Below are positions 50,448 to 59,685 of a DNA stretch of 64,000 bases, one piece after another. Each line of letters opens with the position of its first letter. The first letter of the stretch is position 1. The translations under genes and the position numbers were made by a program. Below the pieces are notes generated by a model. That model had not been told where the DNA came from and ran no database searches. It was given only the letters and a program-made list of their open reading frames with translations. Source of the DNA: Strongyloides papillosus (lineage: Eukaryota > Nematoda > Chromadorea > Rhabditida > Strongyloididae); NCBI GenBank assembly GCA_005656395.1, contig SRSI01000060.1, positions 558,001 through 622,000 of the forward strand. Reading direction: 5' to 3'.

Positions 50448-50483
50448 TGATAGAGTCATCTTAAATATGGATGACAATTTTAT

Positions 50484-50490
50484 TATATAA
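50484..50490 (+). promoter_or_regulatory. TATA-like box in the 5' LTR
   Basis: TATATAA sits about 37 bases into the LTR. If used, transcription would start roughly 25-30 bases downstream, near the stem-loop, leaving very short U3, R and U5 segments. Inferred from position only. Confidence 0.4.
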
Positions 50491-50502
50491 ATGTTGTTCT
50501 AC

Positions 50503-50535
50503 CTAAAGTTAGCATATTTAATCCACTAACTTTAG
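50503..50535 (+). repeat. 10-bp perfect stem-loop in the LTR
   Basis: CTAAAGTTAG and CTAACTTTAG are exact reverse complements separated by 13 bases. The same structure is in the 3' LTR (54501-54533). In RNA it could act in the R region, in strand transfer or 3' end formation. Function unknown. Confidence 0.75.
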
Positions 50536-50544
50536 AATTGTAAC

Positions 50545-53500
50545 ATGGCGTTAAGGGTCGACCTTCCTTATTTTGAAATGAAAGATACGTCTAGAGCAGA
50601 GGCATTTGTTAAGTTTATGGAATGGTATCTGAAATGTGAAAAAGATAAGGATGGAAAAGAAATATCCGATAATTTAAGAATTCAGAAATTTCTTACACGA
50701 CTAGATTTGGATGCATGGACTAGAGTGAAGGAAGAAATATCTGTGTACTCAATAGAGAAGAACAAGAGAGAAGAAAATCTTGTTTTTGATGACTATGTTG
50801 GAGTGTTTAAAAAGATATTTATGACGGAGAAAAACAGTTACATTGAATTGGTGACAATGTTAAAATCAATAAATGAGAAGGTAGCAGATGTTGATAAGTT
50901 GTATGAAGAAATCACATCAGTTTTGAGAAAGACAAAAATGTCTTCGATTACAATGGAGGAGTTAGGTGGACTCCTTATGATCCTGAAATTCGCAGCACCA
51001 GAAGCGATGGAGCCTTTATTGTTAAAGAAAGCCGCGGAAGAAAGATTGAACAATAAATCAGAAAGGAGATTAGCATATGCTAAAGAGATATTGGACATAA
51101 TTAAAGAACTTAATACTTTTTCATTGGCCTTATCATCTAGTAAAGACAGTGTTCATAGAGTATATACCAAATCAAATGATAAGTTTAAGAAAAATACATT
51201 TAAAAGGAAGACTTTTAATAAAAAGATCCAATGTCATCGTTGCAACAAATATGGTCATATTGCTAGAAATTGTAATGAGGTTATCAGGAAAATTGAAGAT
51301 AACACATCTGATATTGAGAATGAATCAGATGATGATGAAGTTGTTAGCGTTGTTGGTCGTATTGAAGGAGAAAAGCAACTGATTTTACCGGTTAAAGCAT
51401 ATATAGGAAAAAAGAATTGTTTCGTAATTAAAGCAGAAGCAGATTCAGGATCTCCAAGAACTTTTATAGCTCGTAATCAAATTCCTGGTAAAGTAGAACT
51501 GAGAAAATGTTCTAAACGTTATGTAGGTGTTGGAGGAGGTGAAATGGCTACATGTGGGAAAATTAAAATGATATTAGAAGTTAACGGTAAGAGAGTTGAA
51601 ACTGATGCTATTGTTACAACACTTAACTACTCTTTGATTGGAAGAACTGAATTGATTAAGTTAGGTCTTCTTGATGGTCTTAAGGATGTGTGTATAAAAA
51701 GAATTAAAAGTGGTATCAATAATGATGGAAATCTCGAGAAAATTAGGGTAAATTTAGAGATGGAAATTAAAAGAAAATGTCCGAATTTGATAGATGGGAA
51801 ATTAGGGTGTTATGTAGGCAAGCCAATAAAATTACCTTTTAAAGAAGATTCTAAATTTGTTATTGTACCTAATCGACAATATAATTGTTTAGAAATAGAA
51901 CCAGTAATTGAAGAGAAACTGGCTAATTATGAAAAAGAGGGTCTTATTAAAAGAGAGAAATACCCAGATGCCGCTTCACCGATAATGCCAATGATTAAGA
52001 AGTTAGATCAACCAGTAGATAAGAATAATATACGCATAGTTGCTGATTACAGTTTATTAAATAGAAATTTCAAACTCAATTGTTATAAGATGAAATCAGT
52101 AGATGATGTTCTCAGGAAAGTGGGTAATATGATGAATTCAAAAAAGGTGTACATATCAACTTTCGATGTCCAAGATTGTTATGGGTGTATCAGGATTGAT
52201 CAGAGTGATCAATCGAAAGTTTGCATTAATACTCATGTTGGAATTTTTAGATTATGTCGTTTACCGCAAGGAGTTTCTGTGTCACCACCAATTTGTCAAG
52301 AAATTATGGATAAAATTGATAAACAGGTAATAGAATTTTGTAGGAAAAATTATAATAATTTTAATAATGGAAATGATTTCATAGAAACATACTATGACGA
52401 TACTATTATAATTACTGAATTGTTAGAAGATCATAAAAGGGCAGTTATGTGTTATTGTAAAACTATGGAGGAGAAAGGTTTTAAATTGAGTACCAGTAAA
52501 TGGAAAGTTTTGACAAAGTCTACAATGTTCTTAGGAGTGAAATTGTGTGAAGGAAAATTTAAACCAGATGAAAGAAAAATTGCATGTTTAAAAGCTATGA
52601 CAATACCTAAAGATAAAGATCAACTGATCTCATTTTTAGGTTTGGTAAATTATCATTGTAAATATGTTGATTCTTTAGCTCAATTACGACAACCGCTGGA
52701 TGTTAAAAGGAGAAAAGATGGGAAGTTTGAGGAATTTAGTGATATAGAGAAAAAATCGTTTGATGATTGCATTGAAGCAATAAGTAATTGTAATGGTTTA
52801 TATCCATATCGGAAAGGAATGAAACTGATAGTTGAAAGCGATGCTTCAGATACTGCTATGGGAGCAGTCCTCAAGGCTGAATCTGGTGAAATTATTGAAT
52901 ATTATAGCAAATCTTTTACCGCTACAGAATGTCGTTATCCTATTCAGCATAAAGAAGCTTTAAGTTGTGTATTAGCGATAGAACATTTCAAGTATTATTT
53001 GATGTTAAAAGAATTTCAGCTTCATACTGATCATGAAAGTTTAGCTATTTGTTTTAATTTAGAAAAGGGGATAAAGAAATCTATGAGTAATAGACTGCAA
53101 CGTTTCGCTTTACGTTTGATGCCGTTTCATTTTAAGGTTTATTATGTTTCAAATAAAAGAGTTTTGTGTGCAGATACACTTTCACGTCTAATATGTGAAA
53201 AGAGAAAGGATTATTTAGAAGAATTTTTAGTTTGTAAAATTCATTCCAAAAATGAACTTTATTTAAGAGAATCTCAGATATTAAAAGAAGCTGAATTTGA
53301 CCAAAATTATTTATTAATTAGAGATAAGTTAATTAATAATGAATCAATAACACATTTAGGAGAGAGGTTTTTAGATGCTACAGTAGAAGATGGATTGGTT
53401 AAACTAGGGAATCAGTATCTCATTCCTAAAAGTCTCCATCAACGTTGTCTTGAAATACTACATACATCTCATCAATCTTCATCAACAATGAAAAGACTAG

Positions 53501-54462
53501 CTCGTCAATTCTGGTATTGGAGTTCAATGACAAAAGATATTCAAGAAGTCTATGACAAATGTGAAATTTGTAATGATAATAAAATAATGCCAAATAAATC
53601 ACTACCATTTATGGAAAATTCTTTGTATCCTATGGAAAGAGTACACATAGACATTGGAGAATGTTTTTCTATATATTTTTTAGTATTGCATGACAGTTTT
53701 TCAGGGTATTTGGATATATTCAGTTTAAAAAATATGTCAACTACAGAATGCCTATCATGTTTAAATCGCGCATTTTCTTACTTGGGTTACCCAACTTCAA
53801 TATTTTCAGACCAAGGGAGACAATTTATCTCTCAAGAAACAAAAGCATTTACACTTAAACATGGTATTACTTGGTATTTCAGTGGTGCTGGACACCAATC
53901 ATCTAATGGAGCTGCCGAGAGAAGTATTCAAACTGTAAAAAGATTGATGAAAAAGCTGCATAAACCAGGATGCGACATAGATGAACTATTTATTAAAATA
54001 AAGGTAAATGTCAACAATGTACCATCTGGAAAGCGACAAGATTCTCCAAATAATTTGTTATTTAAGTACAACTGTCATAGTTTAGTTAGAACAAATGAAT
54101 ATTTGGAGGGAATACCAAAGTTTAAAATTGGCAGTTTAGTTAAATTTCGTTTATCTAAAGATAAAAAATGGGAAAATGGTAGAATTATTAAAATTCATGG
54201 ATCAAAACTATACGATATTGAAGATAGCAAAAACCATATAAGGTTCATGCACCAAGACAATATTATTGAATCATCTGCAAATTTAAATCATTTATACTAT
54301 GAAGATACCATCAATGAACAAAATAAGAAAGAAACAGATCCAATTTCTACAAAAGAAAGAGATTATGGGAAGAGAAAGGCAAGAAAAAGATCTTCTCCTC
54401 CACTTGAGCATCCAATGATAACCCGTACTAAAAAAAGAAAGGGCATGATAGAGTCATCTTAA
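50545..54462 (+). CDS. gag-pol polyprotein of the Ty3-type retrotransposon
   Basis: One 1305-residue frame with no frameshift or stop between gag and pol. Gag region to about 225, then a CCHC zinc knuckle CHRCNKYGHIARNC (230-243). Aspartic protease active site ADSGSPRTF (DSG 300-302). Reverse transcriptase with FDVQDCYGCIRID, LPQGVSVSPP and YYDD (616-619); then the FLGLVNYHCKYV connection. RNase H starts near VESDASDTAMGAVL (Asp766). Integrase has an H2C2 finger (His973, His976, Cys1006, Cys1009) and D1036, D1089, E1125, with 35 residues between the last two, the standard D,D35E spacing. A basic tail (RKARKRSSPP) ends the protein. All catalytic residues are present. The ATG uses the last LTR base, and the TAA (54460-54462) lies inside the 3' LTR. 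How gag is produced in excess over pol is not apparent, because no recoding site is needed. Confidence 0.95.
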   Translation: MALRVDLPYFEMKDTSRAEAFVKFMEWYLKCEKDKDGKEISDNLRIQKFLTRLDLDAWTRVKEEISVYSIEKNKREENLVFDDYVGVFKKIFMTEKNSYIELVTMLKSINEKVADVDKLYEEITSVLRKTKMSSITMEELGGLLMILKFAAPEAMEPLLLKKAAEERLNNKSERRLAYAKEILDIIKELNTFSLALSSSKDSVHRVYTKSNDKFKKNTFKRKTFNKKIQCHRCNKYGHIARNCNEVIRKIEDNTSDIENESDDDEVVSVVGRIEGEKQLILPVKAYIGKKNCFVIKAEADSGSPRTFIARNQIPGKVELRKCSKRYVGVGGGEMATCGKIKMILEVNGKRVETDAIVTTLNYSLIGRTELIKLGLLDGLKDVCIKRIKSGINNDGNLEKIRVNLEMEIKRKCPNLIDGKLGCYVGKPIKLPFKEDSKFVIVPNRQYNCLEIEPVIEEKLANYEKEGLIKREKYPDAASPIMPMIKKLDQPVDKNNIRIVADYSLLNRNFKLNCYKMKSVDDVLRKVGNMMNSKKVYISTFDVQDCYGCIRIDQSDQSKVCINTHVGIFRLCRLPQGVSVSPPICQEIMDKIDKQVIEFCRKNYNNFNNGNDFIETYYDDTIIITELLEDHKRAVMCYCKTMEEKGFKLSTSKWKVLTKSTMFLGVKLCEGKFKPDERKIACLKAMTIPKDKDQLISFLGLVNYHCKYVDSLAQLRQPLDVKRRKDGKFEEFSDIEKKSFDDCIEAISNCNGLYPYRKGMKLIVESDASDTAMGAVLKAESGEIIEYYSKSFTATECRYPIQHKEALSCVLAIEHFKYYLMLKEFQLHTDHESLAICFNLEKGIKKSMSNRLQRFALRLMPFHFKVYYVSNKRVLCADTLSRLICEKRKDYLEEFLVCKIHSKNELYLRESQILKEAEFDQNYLLIRDKLINNESITHLGERFLDATVEDGLVKLGNQYLIPKSLHQRCLEILHTSHQSSSTMKRLARQFWYWSSMTKDIQEVYDKCEICNDNKIMPNKSLPFMENSLYPMERVHIDIGECFSIYFLVLHDSFSGYLDIFSLKNMSTTECLSCLNRAFSYLGYPTSIFSDQGRQFISQETKAFTLKHGITWYFSGAGHQSSNGAAERSIQTVKRLMKKLHKPGCDIDELFIKIKVNVNNVPSGKRQDSPNNLLFKYNCHSLVRTNEYLEGIPKFKIGSLVKFRLSKDKKWENGRIIKIHGSKLYDIEDSKNHIRFMHQDNIIESSANLNHLYYEDTINEQNKKETDPISTKERDYGKRKARKRSSPPLEHPMITRTKKRKGMIESS
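50546..50563 (+). other. candidate primer-binding site
   Basis: TGGCGTTAAGGG follows the LTR directly. The leading TGG is complementary to the CCA end of a tRNA, as in most LTR elements. The matching tRNA is not identified; the two tRNA genes in this window do not match beyond TGG. The site is also codons 1-6 of the frame, so primer binding and coding overlap. Confidence 0.5.
54430..54443 (+). other. polypurine tract
   Basis: Fourteen purines (A7, G, A3, G3) end two bases before the 3' LTR. In LTR elements such a tract primes plus-strand DNA synthesis. It is also coding (KKRKG). Confidence 0.75.
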
Positions 54463-54543
54463 ATATGGATGACAATTTTATTATATAAATGTTGTTCTAC
54501 CTAAAGTTAGCATATTTAATCCACTAACTTTAGAATTGTAACA
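54446..54543 (+). repeat. 3' long terminal repeat (98 bp)
   Basis: Identical to 50448-50545, TG...CA termini, followed by the GTAAT target duplication. It supplies the last five codons and the stop of the gag-pol frame. Confidence 0.95.
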
Positions 54544-54548
54544 GTAAT
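54544..54548. repeat. target site duplication GTAAT (right)
   Basis: Matches the five bases before the 5' LTR exactly. Confidence 0.9.
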
Positions 54549-55319
54549 CATTAAGCATAAGATTATGATTACAATTTATGAAGTATATTATATATAAAAT
54601 ATGCTACAATTGTCATTCATTTTTTCATTTTATCTTAATAAACATATTTTAGGTGACGGTTGAAGTATTATATTTTCTAACTATCATTCTCGACTTTTTT
54701 TTTAAAATTATATTTGTTGATTAGATTGAATGATGTTTCCACCTTTTCAAACATTTAATGTATTTTTTTCTTTATTTAGATAAAGGATTCTATCTACATT
54801 AACATAAATTTCATGCATTATACTTCCTAAAGATGGGTGGAGTTAAAATGTTTTTTAGAGTATAAATAACTCGAGTATATTTTTATTCTTTAAAAATGTC
54901 AAAAGTGAGAGTTGCTTGCTTTTTTACTGTTATTGGTGTATATATTTTAAAAATATATATCTTTCATCTTATTAGACATATTATTTTTGCTACAAACTTA
55001 GGATCAAAGTACATTCTTACAATTGATTATGTATATATGTATTTAATAATATTTATAACAATAGAGAAAATAGAAATTCTAAAGATAAATGTTTAAAGTA
55101 ATCTTAGTGATTTATGAAAAAAAAGTATTTTTAATATGTCTAAATATCATTTAGCTCTACTCATTATATTATTTATATATCACTATACAACTTATTCGCT
55201 TCTATTAATATCATATAATTACTCATAGAAATGAATATAAAACATAATAATTGTTTAACCTTATAGGGATAGTAATATATTGGAACTAGAGGCTTACAAT
55301 CGCCTCATTGTTAGTTGCA
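54549..55319. other. spacer with possible 5' exon of trehalase
   Basis: A TATA-like GTATAAATA (about 54860-54868) precedes an ATG at 54896 that opens MSKVRVACFFTVIG, a signal-peptide-like start. A GTATAT donor at 54938 could join in frame to an acceptor ending TAG at 55289, adding a hydrophobic RLTIASLLVA segment in front of the trehalase ATG. This is only a candidate. Nothing else is recognised. Confidence 0.3.
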
Positions 55320-57744
55320 ATGCCTTCTGAAGTCATATGTTCTTCATTGAACATCTCTCAGTTTCCAGACACCTCAGGTGAGTTAGTTTATAAATAGAAG
55401 TATTTCACAACTTATGTTTTCTTTTCTTATCATCATAAAAGTGATCTTTGATTTTTGATATAATGAATTTTAATTTTACTTTTATAATATAGGTAAATTA
55501 CATGTAACTCAATGTAGGGTAAATATTTAAATCATATGACTAATATGTTATTGGGACAGCACACATAATAAAACTTTTTGGTTAGTGCCATTGTTGTGAC
55601 ATCTATCGATAAAATTAAACATCATCGAATGTCTTTTTTAGATAGTATATAAGAAAATTTAATATAATTATTTCTTTATTCTTAGAAAAAGTTAAAGCAA
55701 AATTTTAATCTTCTTAAAAGTATTTTAAAATATATTATAGTTTATACACTTAACTACTCAGACATCTACACATATTATTTATATAAATTAATATTAATTA
55801 ATTTGGTTTTTCAATTTTGTAGAAATTATAAAAGGAACTAATCTGTGTATCAACAGTCAAGAAATCAACAAAAATATTGACATTAATTTAGAAGGCACTA
55901 AAATTATATCTAATGAAAAGACATTGAAAAAAAATTTCCATTCAGATAATATGCGTTTCAACATCTATTGTAATGGAAGTTTACTAGATTTTGTACAAAA
56001 GTATAGACTTTTCAAAGACTGTAAACATTTCGTTGACATGCCCCTCAAATATGATGCCGGTAAGTTTGTATTTTTTTAAATATTATTCTAAAAATAAATC
56101 ATCATCTATATAGACGTTGTATTCAAAAAGTGGACAAAATTACTTGCCAATTGTCATGGTGAGGTTGATAAAGTACAAGTAGAAAATTTTGTACTCGAAA
56201 ATTTTGATGAACCAGGAAAAGAATTAGAGGAATATATACCTCAAGATTACAACATCGGCCCTGATAATCTTAAGCAAATATCTGATGGCCATTATCGTCA
56301 TTGGGCTTTAGATCTTCATAATCGTTGGCCTACATTATGTAGAAAGGTAAAACAAAGTGTAAAGGATAATGCAGAAAGATATTCATTAATCGCCTTACCA
56401 AAACCATTCGTTGTTCCTGGTGGTAGATTTCGTGAAATGTATTATTGGGACAGTTTTTTTACAATTAAAGGTTTACTAGCAAGTAAGATGTATAAAACTG
56501 TTCGTGATATGATCGATAATATGGGATATATGATTGATCAATTTGGTTTTATACCTAATGGTAATAGAGTATATTATTTAAATAGATCACAACCACCATT
56601 AATGAGTTGGTGTGTTGATGCTTATATTAAAGAAACTGGTGATTATGATTTTATTCGTATAGCATTAGGATGGATTGAAAAAGAACTTCAATTTTTTAAG
56701 AAAAATAGAACAGTTAAACTTGATGAATGGAAAAGCCATCTTTATAGATACCACGTTAGTGTTGATACACCAAGACCAGAAAGTTATCGTGAAGATTTAG
56801 AGTGTTCAGAAGATTGTGAAGATTTAAGAAGTAAACAAATTATGTGGGGTGAAATTGCTGCCGCTGCAGAGAGTGGACGTGATTTCAGTACAAGGTGGTT
56901 TGCAACAGTAGGATCAGTCATGGGTAACATGAAAACAATTAGAACTAGCCGTATCCTTCCAGTGGATCTAAATGCAATATTGTTAAAAAATCTTGCTATA
57001 GTTGAGGAATATTGCCTTTACGTTGGTGATCATGAAAAATCAGAAAGATACAAACATGAAAAGGAAGAATTAAAAAGTATGATCCGAGAAGTTTTATGGA
57101 ACGATGATTTAGGATGTTGGTTTGATTATGATATTGATAAATATCATCAAATTTTAACATATTATGATACCAACTTTTTTCCTCTCGTAACAGGTTGTAG
57201 CTTAGATAAACGGGACCAAGAAAAAATCGCAAGTTATATAAATAATATTGGCCTTCTTAAGTATCCAGGTGGAATACCAACATCACTTCAATCTTCAGGA
57301 GAACAATGGGATTTCCCTAATGCTTGGGCTCCAACAACATGGGTTCTTATTGAAGGATTAAATAAAAATGATCAACCAGAATTAGCTAGACTTATAGCGG
57401 ATAAGTGGTTAAGAAAAAATTACACCGTTTGGAAGGATACTGAGGGGAAAATGTTCGAAAAATATAATGTTACAACTGGTTGTGCATTAAATATTGCTGG
57501 TGGTGGTGAATATATTATTCAAGAAGGCTTTGGATGGACTAACGGAGTAATATTGGATCTTTTGATGAAATACAAAAATGATGTGAAATATGATGACGGA
57601 GAGTTACAATGTAGCAATTGTATCTGTAAACAAGTTACTAAAATTGAACGAAAAAACAGTTGTTCAGTTGAGATGCATGATATTAATATTCCTTCATTAG
57701 AAGTTAAGCATGGCCTAACAGTACCAACAATAGTTTCTGGTTAG
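55320..57744 (+). CDS. tre: trehalase (glycoside hydrolase family 37)
   Basis: Exons 55320-55377, 55823-56059 and 56114-57744; 641 residues from the ATG at 55320. It hydrolyses trehalose to two glucose units. The first trehalase signature PGGRFREMYYWDSFF is at about 199-213 and the second, QWDFPNAWAP, at about 496-505. The glycine-rich AGGGEYIIQEGFGWTNG follows. SQPPLMSWCVDAYI and WGEIAAAAESGRDFSTRWF carry other family-conserved segments of the (alpha/alpha)6 barrel. A Cys-rich C-terminal tail (LQCSNCICK) follows the domain. Animal trehalases normally have signal peptides. From 55320 none is seen, but the bases just upstream (LTIASLLVAM in frame after an acceptor-like TAG at 55289) would make one if an earlier exon exists. 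So the N-terminus is uncertain while the catalytic body is secure. Confidence 0.93.
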
Positions 57745-58459
57745 TACAACCACAATTCTATTATAATTTTTATTATTGATAGTATTTTTAATTTTTATAT
57801 AATTGATATATATTATATGATCCTACTGATATTATAAAGTATATTTATTTATATTTACTATACAACTGCTTATTTTTATCTCAATTTATTATCATACGTC
57901 AGCATTATTTATTTTCCGGAAGTAGTGTAAACATGATAGCGTGACAAATTTTATTGCCATTTGATGGGATGAAAGAAGAAAGATAAAATGATAGTTGAAA
58001 GTGCTTCGAAAATGCACTGAATGTTTATAAATGTGACGGAAAATACCTTGTTTTATGCAATTAAATTTTTTTTTAAAAATATATTTCCCAAAATTTTATA
58101 TTACATCATTATTAATATTTGTCTTTTAAAGTAAATATAAAGTAGTTGAAAGAAATAACTTGAGAATTTTTTTATTAGCCATCAAAAAAAGATATAAAAA
58201 ATTTATCATTATAAGAGATGGAAGGTATATGATCTCATTTTGAATTTTTTGTGTAGTAGTCCCTTTCAGAATATTGTAAATTTTTTATAAAAAATTAAAA
58301 AAGTATTGCATTGCGCTGTAACAATGGAACAATGTTTATTCATTTTTAAAGTATGAAAAATTATTTTGATTATACATGAAATATAACTGAAGAGTTTCTA
58401 GATGAATAAGGTTGGAAAATTTGTAATAATAATAACGCATCAATGACGTTAGAATATTT
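57745..58459. other. AT-rich region between convergent genes
   Basis: Contains the 3' ends of trehalase (plus) and flp-17 (minus). The trehalase frame ends at TAG inside a GTTAGT, which could in principle be a donor for one more exon, but I see no continuation. Nothing else is recognised. Confidence 0.45.
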
Positions 58460-58930
58460 TTAACCAAATCTTACATAGGAGCTTTTTCTTTTTTGTCCAC
58501 TAATTGAATCATCAATACTTCTTCCAAAACGTACGAAGGCTGACTTTCTTTTTTCAAAATTCTGTAAAAAAATTAATTTTAAGATATAAATTAATATGTA
58601 AATTACCATATCATCTGAAGGACTACGTTTTCCAAATCTTACAAAAGCAGATTTTCTTTTAGATCTAAAATTTTCACTCTCTTCATTAGGTTCATCATTT
58701 AAAATGATATATTGGAGTTCAGCAAGGGCTTGTTGTAGGGTAGATTCAAGTTTACATAACTGTAAATGACTGTATTCTCTACAAAAAACTTCATAAGCAG
58801 AAAATTGGTCAGAAGTAACTTCGGATGGTAAATGTCTTTCAAGTGTTGGTGATGAAAAAGTTAAAGTGACACTGATAGACAAAATAAGAAAAAGTACTGT
58901 AGCTAAGTAAGATTGATATTTAAACATCAT
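58460..58930 (-). CDS. flp-17: FMRFamide-like peptide precursor, flp-17-type
   Basis: Exons on minus: 58930-58607 and 58561-58460 (45-nt intron); 141 residues. The signal peptide is at about residues 5-25. The precursor then has a spacer and three peptides flanked by basic cleavage sites and ending in the amidation Gly: KSAFVRFG, KSAFVRFG and KSSYVRFG (the last at the C-terminus). C. elegans flp-17 encodes two copies of KSAFVRFG and one KSQYIRFG, so the assignment is strong. In C. elegans the peptides are released from BAG sensory neurons and act through EGL-6 to inhibit egg laying. Reading through the intron would insert a hydrophobic run between peptides, so splicing is clearly right. A TTTTTAG acceptor sits 2 bases before the ATG. 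Confidence 0.95.
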   Translation of the reverse strand: MMFKYQSYLATVLFLILSISVTLTFSSPTLERHLPSEVTSDQFSAYEVFCREYSHLQLCKLESTLQQALAELQYIILNDEPNEESENFRSKRKSAFVRFGKRSPSDDMVIYILIYILKLIFLQNFEKRKSAFVRFGRSIDDSISGQKRKSSYVRFG

Positions 58931-59685
58931 CACTAAAAATAAAAAAAATATTAAGTGAGATAAAAACTGATTAAAATTTTTAAATAGTTTATGCTATTGA
59001 AGCCTAGATATTTATATAATATGAAGCCCTTAGTATCATTTCCTGGGGTAGGTGATATTATGTTAAACGTGTTAAATAAGCATTAAATATATAACTTTTA
59101 TTATAACAGCTTCCGTTGACGAAACTTAAAATTGAAGCATATAATATTTAAAACGATTTCCGTCATTTTAATTTAAGAATCTTATATAAAAGATTCAAGG
59201 CTTTTAGGCCCACCTCAGCACATCGTAATAAACAAAAAAAATGTACGTAACTAAAAAACTTTGGCAAAAGTGTTTTGCAAAATTTCTTGCACGTAATGAT
59301 ATTTTATTTAGAAAAGTACAAGTGTGACTTACTTTAAAAGTGACATTACAACTAATTTCTTCTTCTTTATAAAGATTTCAAAATATGAAAAAAAAATTTA
59401 ATAAATAGAAAAAATATATCAATTGTTGGAAATAGAATAACAATATTATTCAATATAATTGTTTTCCTTTTTCATTATATCACCATTCTTAGTACTGAAA
59501 ATTTAATCATTAATTTATAATTGAAAAGCAATATTAAAAATATTATTCATTTTTTGACGTAAAACTGTATTAAGTTTTCATAAACACCATCAAGATTAAA
59601 ATTAATATTTTAAATAATTATTTTCTCTAACATTTTAATTAAACAAAATATATTTTTTTTTAATAATTATTTTAAATAATATATT
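58931..59685. other. region upstream of flp-17, with TATA-like motif
   Basis: On the minus strand TTATATAAATA (about 59010-59020) lies about 85 bases before the flp-17 ATG and may be its core promoter. A near-palindromic GAATCTTATATAAAAGATTC lies at about 59167-59186. No further gene is seen before the 3' end of the receptor gene. Confidence 0.4.

Larger units (their letters stand above)
50448..50545 (+). repeat. 5' long terminal repeat (98 bp)
   Basis: Exact copy of 54446-54543. It contains TATATAA at about 50484-50490 (candidate promoter) and a perfect 10-bp inverted repeat CTAAAGTTAG / CTAACTTTAG (50503-50512 and 50526-50535). At 98 bp it is among the shortest LTR lengths known for Ty3-type elements. 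Its last base is the A of the gag-pol start codon. Confidence 0.95.
50448..54543 (+). mobile_element. complete compact Ty3-type LTR retrotransposon (Mag-like integrase)
   Basis: The 4096-bp element is bounded by two 98-bp LTRs that look identical base for base, each beginning TGATAG and ending GTAACA (canonical TG...CA), and by a perfect GTAAT duplication. A single uninterrupted frame encodes gag and pol. RT, RNase H and integrase are in Ty3 order, and the integrase zinc finger and following segment (LHTSHQSSS, then MKRLARQFWYW) resemble the Mag clade known in nematodes. A purine tract (54430-54443) lies just before the 3' LTR. No envelope-like frame exists. Identical LTRs and an intact frame indicate a very recent, possibly active insertion. 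Confidence 0.95.

Noticed and set aside
50448..54543. Possibility that the LTR element is an endogenous retrovirus
   Set aside because: No envelope-like frame exists; gag-pol fills the whole space between LTRs.
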